From Limanda limanda (taxonomy: Eukaryota > Chordata > Actinopteri > Pleuronectiformes > Pleuronectidae): a DNA stretch of 64,000 nucleotides. Below are positions 22,201-33,809 of the stretch, piece by piece. The translations under genes were made by a program, and so were the position numbers. The stretch covers positions 1,054,001 through 1,118,000 of the forward strand of contig NW_026870532.1 in the NCBI RefSeq assembly GCF_963576545.1, given 5' to 3'. Numbering within the stretch: position 1 is the stretch's first letter; each line of letters opens with the position of its first letter. The notes under the pieces are model-generated. The model was not told the DNA's origin and did no database searches. It saw only the letters and a list, made by a program, of their open reading frames with translations.

Positions 22201-22780
22201 GTCGGTCGACCTCTTCCGAAGGTCGTACAAGCTCGGGGATGGTACCAATCGATCCGCAGGACCCAAATTAGTCCAGATGCAACCACTTTCCAAGTCTCTC
22301 CGACCTTCACAAAAAAAGTTATTCAAGAATATCTCTTTCTCCTATGTGCTTTCATCCCTAACCCTAACCCTAACCCTTCCGAAAGTCGGAGAAGCTCAAG
22401 GATGGTACCGATCGATGTGCGCTACCCCATTTAGTGGGGGTAGAGCCTACTTGCAAGTCTCTCCGACCTTCACAAAAAAAGTTATTCAAGAATATCTCTT
22501 TCTCCTATGTGCTTTCATCCCTAACCCTAACCCTAACCCTTCCGAAAGTCGGAGAAGCTCAAGGATGGTACCGATCGATGCGCGCTACCCCATTTAGTGG
22601 GGGTAGAGCCTACTTGCAAGTCTCTCCGACCTTCACAAAAAAAGTTATTCAAGAATATCTCTTTCTCCTATGTGCTTTCATCCCTAACCCTAACCCTAAC
22701 CCTTCCGAAAGTCGGAGAAGCTCAAGGATGGTACCGATCGATGCGCGCTACCCCATTTAGTGGGGGTAGAGCCTACTTGC

Positions 22781-25497
22781 AAGTCTCTCCGACCTTCACA
22801 AAAAAAGTTATTCAAGAATATCTCCTCAGATTTGGGGGAATTTCGTCGGTCGACCTCTTCCGAAGGTCGTACAAGCTCGGGGATGGTACCAATCGATCCG
22901 CAGGACCCAAATTAGTCCAGATGCAACCACTTTCCAAGTCTCTCCGACCTTCACAAAAAAAGTTATTCAAGAATATCTCTTTCTCCTATGTGCTTTCATC
23001 CCTAACCCTAACCCTAACCCTTCCAAAAGTCGGAGAAGCTCAAGGATGGTACTGATCGATGCGCGCTACCCCATTTAGTGGGGGTAGAGCCTACTAGCAA
23101 GTCTCTCCGACCTTCACAAAAAAAGTTATTCAAGAATATCTCTTTCTCCTATGTGCTTTCATCCCTAACCCTAACCCTAACCCTTCCGAAAGTCGGAGAA
23201 GCTCAAGGATGGTACCGATCGATGCGCGCTACCCCATTTAGTGGGGGTAGAGCCTACTTGCAAGTCTCTCCGACCTTCACAAAAAAAGTTATTCAAGAAT
23301 ATCTCTTTCTCCTATGTGCTTTCATCCCTAACCCTAACCCTAACCCTTCCGAAAGTCGGAGAAGCTCAAGGATGGTACCGATCGATGCGCGCTACCCCAT
23401 TTAGTGGGGGTAGAGCCTACTTGCAAGTCTCTCCGACCTTCACAAAAAAAGTTATTCAAGAATATCTCCTCAGATTTTGGGGAATTTCGTCGGTCGACCT
23501 CTTCCGAAGGTCGTACAAGCTCGGGGATGGTACCAATCGATCCGCAGGACCCAAATTAGTCCAGATGCAACCACTTTCCAAGTCTCTCCGACCTTCACAA
23601 AAAAAGTTATTCAAGAATATCTCTTTCTCCTATGTGCTTTCATCCCTAACCCTAACCCTAACCCTTCAGAAAGTCGGAGAAGCTCAAGGATGGTACCGAT
23701 CGATGCGCGCTACCCCATTTAGTGGGGGTAGAGCCTACTTGCAAGTCTCTCCGACCTTCACAAAAAAAGTTATTCAAGAATATCTCCTCAGATTTGGGGG
23801 AATTTCGTCGGTCGACCTCTTCCGAAGGTCGTACAAGCTCGGGGATGGTACCAATCGATCCGCAGGACCCAAATTAGTCCAGATGCAACCACTTTCCAAG
23901 TCTCTCCGACCTTCACAAAAAAAGTTATTCAAGAATATCTCTTTCTCCTATGTGCTTTCATCCCTAACCCTAACCCTAACCCTTCCGAAAGTCGGAGAAG
24001 CTCAAGGATGGTACCGATCGATGCGCGCTACCCCATTTAGTGGGGGTAGAGCCTACTTGCAAGTCTCTCCGACCTTCACAAAAAAAGTTATTCAAGAATA
24101 TCTCCTCAGATTTGGGGGAATTTCGTCGGTCGACCTCTTCCGAAGGTCGTACAAGCTCGGGGATGGTACCAATCGATCCGCAGGACCCAAATTAGTCCAG
24201 ATGCAACCACTTTCCAAGTCTCTCCGACCTTCACAAAAAAAGTTATTCAAGAATATCTCTTTCTCCTATGTGCTTTCATCCCTAACCCTAACCCTAACCC
24301 TTCCGAAAGTCGGAGAAGCTCAAGGATGGTACCGATCGATGTGCGCTACCCCATTTAGTGGGGGTAGAGCCTACTTGCAAGTCTCTCCGACCTTCACAAA
24401 AAAAGTTATTCAAGAATATCTCTTTCTCCTATGTGCTTTCATCCCTAACCCTAACCCTAACCCTTCCGAAAGTCGGAGAAGCTCAAGGATGGTACCGATC
24501 GATGCGCGCTACCCCATTTAGTGGGGGTAGAGCCTACTTGCAAGTCTCTCCGACCTTCACAAAAAAAGTTATTCAAGAATATCTCTTTCTCCTATATGCT
24601 TTCATCCCTAACCCTAACCCTAACCCTTCCGAAAGTCGGAGAAGCTCAAGGATGGTACCGATCGATGCGCGCTACCCCATTTAGTGGGGGTAGAGCCTAC
24701 TTGCAAGTCTCTCCGACCTTCACAAAAAAAGTTATTCAAGAATATCTCCTCAGATTTGGGGGAATTTCGTCGGTCGACCTCTTCCAAAGGTCGTACAAGC
24801 TCTGGGATGGTACCAATCGATCCGCAGGACCCAAATTAGTCCAGATGCAACCACTTTCCAAGTCTCTCCGACCTTCACAAAAAAAGTTATTCAAGAATAT
24901 CTCCTCAGATTTGGGGGAATTTCGTCGGTCGACCTCTTCCGAAGGTCGTACAAGCTCGGGGATGGTACCAATCGATCTGCAGGACCCAAATTAGTCCAGA
25001 TGCAACCACTTTCCAAGTCTCTCCGACCTTCACAAAAAAAGTTATTCAAGAATATCTCTTTCTCCTATGTGCTTTCATCCCTAACCCTAACCCTAACCCT
25101 TCCGAAAGTCGGAGAAGCTCAAGGATGGTACCGATCGATGTGCGCTACCCCATTTAGTGGGGGTAGAGCCTACTTGCAAGTCTCTCCGACCTTCACAAAA
25201 AAAGTTATTCAAGAATATCTCTTTCTCCTATGTGCTTTCATCCCTAACCCTAACCCTAACCCTTCCGAAAGTCGGAGAAGCTCAAGGATGGTACCGATCG
25301 ATGCGCGCTACCCCATTTAGTGGGGGTAGAGCCTACTTGCAAGTCTCTCCGACCTTCACAAAAAAAGTTATTCAAGAATATCTCTTTCTCCTATGTGCTT
25401 TCATCCCTAACCCTAACCCTTCCGAAAGTCGGAGAAGCTCAAGGATGGTACCGATCGATGCGCGCTACCCCATTTAGTGGGGGTAGAGCCTACTTGC
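22781..25497 (+). repeat. 17-monomer higher-order repeat, copy 3 (2,717 bp)
   Basis: Same order as 5809-8525, including the GATTTTGGG B, the CTATATGC L, the B-B doublet and the terminal S. Here the unit occurs once, whereas on the left it is tandemly doubled. Confidence 0.91.
24705..25014 (+). repeat. B-B doublet 5
   Basis: Same three-variant signature and L-B-B-L-L context as the others. Confidence 0.93.
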
Positions 25498-28400
25498 AAG
25501 TCTCTCCGACCTTCACAAAAAAAGTTATTCAAGAATATCTCCTCAGATTTGGGGGAATTTCGTCGGTCGACCTCTTCCGAAGGTCGTACAAGCTCGGGGA
25601 TGGTACCAATCGATCCGCAGGACCCAAATTAGTCCAGATGCAACCACTTTCCAAGTCTCTCCGACCTTCACAAAAAAAGTTATTCAAGAATATCTCTTTC
25701 TCCTATGTGCTTTCATCCCTAACCCTAACCCTAACCCTTCCGAAAGTCGGAGAAGCTCAAGGATGGTACCGATCGATGCGCGCTACCCCATTTAGTGGGG
25801 GTAGAGCCTACTTGCAAGTCTCTCCGACCTTCACAAAAAAAGTTATTCAAGAATATCTCCTCAGATTTGGGGGAATTTCGTCGGTCGACCTCTTCCGAAG
25901 GTCGTACAAGCTCGGGGATGGTACCAATCGATCCGCAGGACCCAAATTAGTCCAGATGCAACCACTTTCCAAGTCTCTCCGACCTTCACAAAAAAAGTTA
26001 TTCAAGAATATCTCTTTCTCCTATGTGCTTTCATCCCTAACCCTAACCCTAACCCTTCCGAAAGTCGGAGAAGCTCAAGGATGGTACCGATCGATGTGCG
26101 CTACCCCATTTAGTGGGGGTAGAGCCTACTTGCAAGTCTCTCCGACCTTCACAAAAAAAGTTATTCAAGAATATCTCTTTCTCCTATGTGCTTTCATCCC
26201 TAACCCTAACCCTAACCCTTTCGAAAGTCGGAGAAGCTCAAGGATGGTACCGATCGATGCGCGCTACCCCATTTAGTGGGGGTAGAGCCTACTTGCAAGT
26301 CTCTCCGACCTTCACAAAAAACGTTATTCAAGAATATCTCTTTCTCCTATGTGCTTTCATCCCTAACCCTAACCCTAACCCTTCCGAAAGTCGGAGAAGC
26401 TCAAGGATGGTACCGATCGATGCGCGCTACCCCATTTAGTGGGGGTAGAGCCTACTTGCAAGTCTCTCCGACCTTCACAAAAAAAGTTATTCAAGAATAT
26501 CTCCTCAGATTTGGGGGAATTTCGTCGGTCGACCTCTTCCGAAGGTCGTACAAGCTCGGGGATGGTACCAATCGATCTGCAGGACCCAAATTAGTCCAGA
26601 TGCAACCACTTTCCAAGTCTCTCCGACCTTCACAAAAAAAGTTATTCAAGAATATCTCTTTCTCCTATGTGCTTTCATCCCTAACCCTAACCCTAACCCT
26701 TCCGAAAGTCGGAGAAGCTCAAGGATGGTACCGATCGATGTGCGCTACCCCATTTAGTGGGGGTAGAGCCTACTTGCAAGTCTCTCCGACCTTCACAAAA
26801 AAAGTTATTCAAGAATATCTCTTTCTCCTATGTGCTTTCATCCCTAACCCTAACCCTAACCCTTCCGAAAGTCGGAGAAGCTCAAGGATGGTACCGATCG
26901 ATGCGCGCTACCCCATTTAGTGGGGGTAGAGCCTACTTGCAAGTCTCTCCGACCTTCACAAAAAAAGTTATTCAAGAATATCTCTTTCTCCTATGTGCTT
27001 TCATCCCTAACCCTAACCCTTCCGAAAGTCGGAGAAGCTCAAGGATGGTACCGATCGATGCGCGCTACCCCATTTAGTGGGGGTAGAGCCTACTTGCAAG
27101 TCTCTCCGACCTTCACAAAAAAAGTTATTCAAGAATATCTCCTCAGATTTGGGGGAATTTCGTCGGTCGACCTCTTCCGAAGGTCGTACAAGCTCGGGGA
27201 TGGTACCAATCGATCCGCAGGACCCAAATTAGTCCAGATGCAACCACTTTCCAAGTCTCTCCGACCTTCACAAAAAAAGTTATTCAAGAATATCTCTTTC
27301 TCCTATGTGCTTTCATCCCTAACCCTAACCCTAACCCTTCCGAAAGTCGGAGAAGCTCAAGGATGGTACCGATCGATGTGCGCTACCCCATTTAGTGGGG
27401 GTAGAGCCTACTTGCAAGTCTCTCCGACCTTCACAAAAAAAGTTATTCAAGAATATCTCTTTCTCCTATGTGCTTTCATCCCTAACCCTAACCCTAACCC
27501 TTCCGAAAGTCGGAGAAGCTCAAGGATGGTACCGATCGATGCGCGCTACCCCATTTAGTGGGGGTAGAGCCTACTTGCAAGTCTCTCCGACCTTCACAAA
27601 AAAAGTTATTCAAGAATATCTCTTTCTCCTATGTGCTTTCATCCCTAACCCTAACCCTTCCGAAAGTCGGAGAAGCTCAAGGATGGTACCGATCGATGCG
27701 CGCTACCCCATTTAGTGGGGGTAGAGCCTACTTGCAAGTCTCTCCGACCTTCACAAAAAAAGTTATTCAAGAATATCTCTTTCTCCTATGTGCTTTCATC
27801 CCTAACCCTAACCCTTCCGAAAGTCGGAGAAGCTCAAGGATGGTACCGATCGATGCGCGCTACCCCATTTAGTGGGGGTAGAGCCTACTTGCAAGTCTCT
27901 CCGACCTTCACAAAAAAAGTTATTCAAGAATATCTCCTCAGATTTGGGGGAATTTCGTCGGTCGACCTCTTCCGAAGGTCGTACAAGCTCGGGGATGGTA
28001 CCAATCGATCCGCAGGACCCAAATTAGTCCAGATGCAACCACTTTCCAAGTCTCTCCGACCTTCACAAAAAAAGTTATTCAAGAATATCTCTTTCTCCTA
28101 TGTGCTTTCATCCCTAACCCTAACCCTAACCCTTCCGAAAGTCGGAGAAGCTCAAGGATGGTACCGATCGATGTGCGCTACCCCATTTAGTGGGGGTAGA
28201 GCCTACTTGCAAGTCTCTCCGACCTTCACAAAAAAAGTTATTCAAGAATATCTCTTTCTCCTATGTGCTTTCATCCCTAACCCTAACCCTAACCCTTCCG
28301 AAAGTCGGAGAAGCTCAAGGATGGTACCGATCGATGCGCGCTACCCCATTTAGTGGGGGTAGAGCCTACTTGCAAGTCTCTCCGACCTTCACAAAAAAAG

Positions 28401-30929
28401 TTATTCAAGAATATCTCTTTCTCCTATGTGCTTTCATCCCTAACCCTAACCCTTCCGAAAGTCGGAGAAGCTCAAGGATGGTACCGATCGATGCGCGCTA
28501 CCCCATTTAGTGGGGGTAGAGCCTACTTGCAAGTCTCTCCGACCTTCACAAAAAAAGTTATTCAAGAATATCTCCTCAGATTTGGGGGAATTTCGTCGGT
28601 CGACCTCTTCCGAAGGTCGTACAAGCTCGGGGATGGTACCAATCGATCCGCAGGACCCAAATTAGTCCAGATGCAACCACTTTCCAAGTCTCTCCGACCT
28701 TCACAAAAAAAGTTATTCAAGAATATCTCTTTCTCCTATGTGCTTTCATCCCTAACCCTAACCCTAACCCTTCCGAAAGTCGGAGAAGCTCAAGGATGGT
28801 ACCGATCGATGCGCGCTACCCCATTTAGTGGGGGTAGAGCCTACTTGCAAGTCTCTCCGACCTTCACAAAAAAAGTTATTCAAGAATATCTCCTCAGATT
28901 TGGGGGAATTTCGTCGGTCGACCTCTTCCGAAGGTCGTACAAGCTCGGGGATGGTACCAATCGATCCGCAGGACCCAAATTAGTCCAGATGCAACCACTT
29001 TCCAAGTCTCTCCGACCTTCACAAAAAAAGTTATTCAAGAATATCTCTTTCTCCTATGTGCTTTCATCCCTAACCCTAACCCTAACCCTTCCGAAAGTCG
29101 GAGAAGCTCAAGGATGGTACCGATCGATGTGCGCTACCCCATTTAGTGGGGGTAGAGCCTACTTGCAAGTCTCTCCGACCTTCACAAAAAAAGTTATTCA
29201 AGAATATCTCTTTCTCCTATGTGCTTTCATCCCTAACCCTAACCCTAACCCTTTCGAAAGTCGGAGAAGCTCAAGGATGGTACCGATCGATGCGCGCTAC
29301 CCCATTTAGTGGGGGTAGAGCCTACTTGCAAGTCTCTCCGACCTTCACAAAAAACGTTATTCAAGAATATCTCTTTCTCCTATGTGCTTTCATCCCTAAC
29401 CCTAACCCTAACCCTTCCGAAAGTCGGAGAAGCTCAAGGATGGTACCGATCGATGCGCGCTACCCCATTTAGTGGGGGTAGAGCCTACTTGCAAGTCTCT
29501 CCGACCTTCACAAAAAAAGTTATTCAAGAATATCTCCTCAGATTTGGGGGAATTTCGTCGGTCGACCTCTTCCGAAGGTCGTACAAGCTCTGGGATGGTA
29601 CCAATCGATCTGCAGGACCCAAATTAGTCCAGATGCAACCACTTTCCAAGTCTCTCCGACCTTCACAAAAAAAGTTATTCAAGAATATCTCTTTCTCCTA
29701 TGTGCTTTCATCCCTAACCCTAACCCTAACCCTTCCAAAAGTCGGAGAAGCTCAAGGATGGTACCGATCGATGCGCGCTACCCCATTTAGTGGGGGTAGA
29801 GCCTACTAGCAAGTCTCTCCGACCTTCACAAAAAAAGTTATTCAAGAATATCTCTTTCTCCTATGTGCTTTCATCCCTAACCCTAACCCTAACCCTTCCG
29901 AAAGTCGGAGAAGCTCAAGGATGGTACCGATCGATGCGCGCTACCCCATTTAGTGGGGGTAGAGCCTACTTGCAAGTCTCTCCGACCTTCACAAAAAAAG
30001 TTATTCAAGAATATCTCTTTCTCCTATGTGCTTTCATCCCTAACCCTAACCCTAACCCTTCCGAAAGTCGGAGAAGCTCAAGGATGGTACCGATCGATGC
30101 GCGCTACCCCATTTAGTGGGGGTAGAGCCTACTTGCAAGTCTCTCCGACCTTCACAAAAAAAGTTATTCAAGAATATCTCCTCAGATTTGGGGGAATTTC
30201 GTCGGTCGACCTCTTCCGAAGGTCGTACAAGCTCGGGGATGGTACCAATCGATCCGCAGGACCCAAATTAGTCCAGATGCAACCACTTTCCAAGTCTCTC
30301 CGACCTTCACAAAAAAAGTTATTCAAGAATATCTCTTTCTCCTATGTGCTTTCATCCCTAACCCTAACCCTAACCCTTCCGAAAGTCGGAGAAGCTCAAG
30401 GATGGTACCGATCGATGCGCGCTACCCCATTTAGTGGGGGTAGAGCCTACTAGCAAGTCTCTCCGACCTTCACAAAAAAAGTTATTCAAGAATATCTCTT
30501 TCTCCTATGTGCTTTCATCCCTAACCCTAACCCTTCCGAAAGTCGGAGAAGCTCAAGGATGGTACCGATCGATGTGCGCTACCCCATTTAGTGGGGGTAG
30601 AGCCTACTTGCAAGTCTCTCCGACCTTCACAAAAAAAGTTATTCAAGAATATCTCCTCAGATTTGGGGGAATTTCGTCGGTCGACCTCTTCCGAAGGTCG
30701 TACAAGCTCGGGGATGGTACCAATCGATCCGCAGGACCCAAATTAGTCCAGATGCAACCACTTTCCAAGTCTCTCCGACCTTCACAAAAAAAGTTATTCA
30801 AGAATATCTCTTTCTCCTATGTGCTTTCATCCCTAACCCTAACCCTAACCCTTCCGAAAGTCGGAGAAGCTCAAGGATGGTACCGATCGATGTGCGCTAC
30901 CCCATTTAGTGGGGGTAGAGCCTACTTGC
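25498..30929 (+). repeat. Array segment 7: S-rich zone, right copy
   Basis: Order is BLBL, L, LBL, L, SBL, L, S, SBL, L, SBLBL, L, LBL, L, LBL, SBL. It corresponds to 11.2-16.0 kb with an extra 795-bp block. CCTTTCGAAAG/AAAAAACGTT pairs recur near 26220/26321 and 29253/29355. Confidence 0.9.
27579..27892 (+). repeat. Only adjacent S-S pair
   Basis: Two 157-bp short A monomers are consecutive here, the only such pair among 22 S copies. The pair lies at the edge of the 795-bp block that is absent from the otherwise collinear region near 13.9 kb. This fits an unequal-crossover junction. Confidence 0.9.
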
Positions 30930-31885
30930 AAGTCTCTCCGACCTTCACAAAAAAAGTTATTCAAGAATATCTCTTTCTCCTATGTGCTTTCATCCCTAAC
31001 CCTAACCCTAACCCTTCCGAAAGTCGGAGAAGCTCAAGGATGGTACCGATCGATGCGCGCTACCCCATTTAGTGGGGGTAGAGCCTACTTGCAAGTCTCT
31101 CCGACCTTCACAAAAAAAGTTATTCAAGAATATCTCTTTCTCCTATGTGCTTTCATCCCTAACCCTAACCCTTCCGAAAGTCGGAGAAGCTCAAGGATGG
31201 TACCGATCGATGCGCGCTACCCCATTTAGTGGGGGTAGAGCCTACTTGCAAGTCTCTCCGACCTTCACAAAAAAAGTTATTCAAGAATATCTCCTCAGAT
31301 TTGGGGGAATTTCGTCGGTCGACCTCTTCCGAAGGTCGTACAAGCTCGGGGATGGTACCAATCGATCCGCAGGACCCAAATTAGTCCAGATGCAACCACT
31401 TTCCAAGTCTCTCCGACCTTCACAAAAAAAGTTATTCAAGAATATCTCTTTCTCCTATGTGCTTTCATCCCTAACCCTAACCCTAACCCTTCCGAAAGTC
31501 GGAGAAGCTCAAGGATGGTACCGATCGATGCGCGCTACCCCATTTAGTGGGGGTAGAGCCTACTTGCAAGTCTCTCCGACCTTCACAAAAAAAGTTATTC
31601 AAGAATATCTCCTCAGATTTGGGGGAATTTCGTCGGTCGACCTCTTCCGAAGGTCGTACAAGCTCGGGGATGGTACCAATCGATCCGCAGGACCCAAATT
31701 AGTCCAGATGCAACCACTTTCCAAGTCTCTCCGACCTTCACAAAAAAAGTTATTCAAGAATATCTCTTTCTCCTATGTGCTTTCATCCCTAACCCTAACC
31801 CTAACCCTTCCGAAAGTCGGAGAAGCTCAAGGATGGTACCGATCGATGTGCGCTACCCCATTTAGTGGGGGTAGAGCCTACTTGC

Positions 31886-33809
31886 AAGTCTCTCCGACCT
31901 TCACAAAAAAAGTTATTCAAGAATATCTCTTTCTCCTATGTGCTTTCATCCCTAACCCTAACCCTAACCCTTTCGAAAGTCGGAGAAGCTCAAGGATGGT
32001 ACCGATCGATGCGCGCTACCCCATTTAGTGGGGGTAGAGCCTACTTGCAAGTCTCTCCGACCTTCACAAAAAACGTTATTCAAGAATATCTCTTTCTCCT
32101 ATGTGCTTTCATCCCTAACCCTAACCCTAACCCTTCCGAAAGTCGGAGAAGCTCAAGGATGGTACCGATCGATGCGCGCTACCCCATTTAGTGGGGGTAG
32201 AGCCTACTTGCAAGTCTCTCCGACCTTCACAAAAAAAGTTATTCAAGAATATCTCCTCAGATTTGGGGGAATTTCGTCGGTCGACCTCTTCCGAAGGTCG
32301 TACAAGCTCTGGGATGGTACCAATCGATCTGCAGGACCCAAATTAGTCCAGATGCAACCACTTTCCAAGTCTCTCCGACCTTCACAAAAAAAGTTATTCA
32401 AGAATATCTCTTTCTCCTATGTGCTTTCATCCCTAACCCTAACCCTAACCCTTCCAAAAGTCGGAGAAGCTCAAGGATGGTACCGATCGATGCGCGCTAC
32501 CCCATTTAGTGGGGGTAGAGCCTACTAGCAAGTCTCTCCGACCTTCACAAAAAAAGTTATTCAAGAATATCTCTTTCTCCTATGTGCTTTCATCCCTAAC
32601 CCTAACCCTAACCCTTCCGAAAGTCGGAGAAGCTCAAGGATGGTACCGATCGATGCGCGCTACCCCATTTAGTGGGGGTAGAGCCTACTTGCAAGTCTCT
32701 CCGACCTTCACAAAAAAAGTTATTCAAGAATATCTCTTTCTCCTATGTGCTTTCATCCCTAACCCTAACCCTAACCCTTCCGAAAGTCGGAGAAGCTCAA
32801 GGATGGTACCGATCGATGCGCGCTACCCCATTTAGTGGGGGTAGAGCCTACTTGCAAGTCTCTCCGACCTTCACAAAAAAAGTTATTCAAGAATATCTCC
32901 TCAGATTTGGGGGAATTTCGTCGGTCGACCTCTTCCGAAGGTCGTACAAGCTCGGGGATGGTACCAATCGATCCGCAGGACCCAAATTAGTCCAGATGCA
33001 ACCACTTTCCAAGTCTCTCCGACCTTCACAAAAAAAGTTATTCAAGAATATCTCTTTCTCCTATGTGCTTTCATCCCTAACCCTAACCCTAACCCTTCCG
33101 AAAGTCGGAGAAGCTCAAGGATGGTACCGATCGATGCGCGCTACCCCATTTAGTGGGGGTAGAGCCTACTTGCAAGTCTCTCCGACCTTCACAAAAAAAG
33201 TTATTCAAGAATATCTCTTTCTCCTATGTGCTTTCATCCCTAACCCTAACCCTAACCCTTCCGAAAGTCGGAGAAGCTCAAGGATGGTACCGATCGATGC
33301 GCGCTACCCCATTTAGTGGGGGTAGAGCCTACTTGCAAGTCTCTCCGACCTTCACAAAAAAAGTTATTCAAGAATATCTCCTCAGATTTGGGGGAATTTC
33401 GTCGGTCGACCTCTTCCAAAGGTCGTACAAGCTCTGGGATGGTACCAATCGATCCGCAGGACCCAAATTAGTCCAGATGCAACCACTTTCCAAGTCTCTC
33501 CGACCTTCACAAAAAAAGTTATTCAAGAATATCTCCTCAGATTTGGGGGAATTTCGTCGGTCGACCTCTTCCGAAGGTCGTACAAGCTCGGGGATGGTAC
33601 CAATCGATCTGCAGGACCCAAATTAGTCCAGATGCAACCACTTTCCAAGTCTCTCCGACCTTCACAAAAAAAGTTATTCAAGAATATCTCTTTCTCCTAT
33701 GTGCTTTCATCCCTAACCCTAACCCTAACCCTTCCGAAAGTCGGAGAAGCTCAAGGATGGTACCGATCGATGTGCGCTACCCCATTTAGTGGGGGTAGAG
33801 CCTACTTGC
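31886..33809 (+). repeat. 12-monomer higher-order repeat, copy 3
   Basis: Same order and length (1,924 bp) as 14749-16672, with the CCTTTCGAAAG, AAAAAACGTT and CTCTGGGA changes in the same monomers. The offset from copy 1 is 17,137 bp. Confidence 0.92.
33337..33646 (+). repeat. B-B doublet 6
   Basis: Same three-variant signature; part of 12-monomer copy 3. Confidence 0.93.

Larger units (their letters stand above)
19235..25497 (+). repeat. Array segment 6: right copy of the large duplication
   Basis: Order is LBL, L, LBL, LBL, LLLL, LBL, LBL, L, LBL, L, LBLBLBL, L, LBB, L, L, S. It pairs with 1945-8525 at an offset of 17,290 bp, dropping to 16,972 bp after an L-B dimer that is missing here. 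Changes private to this copy are GCGTTACC near 22104, AAAGATATTC near 22164 and CTTCAGAAAG near 23668. The few differences over about 6.3 kb point to a recent duplication. Confidence 0.92.

Noticed and set aside
1945..25497. Assembly duplication artefact as sole explanation of the large repeats
   Set aside because: Copies have their own private substitutions and whole-monomer insertions or deletions, which argues for real copies. It cannot be excluded without reads.
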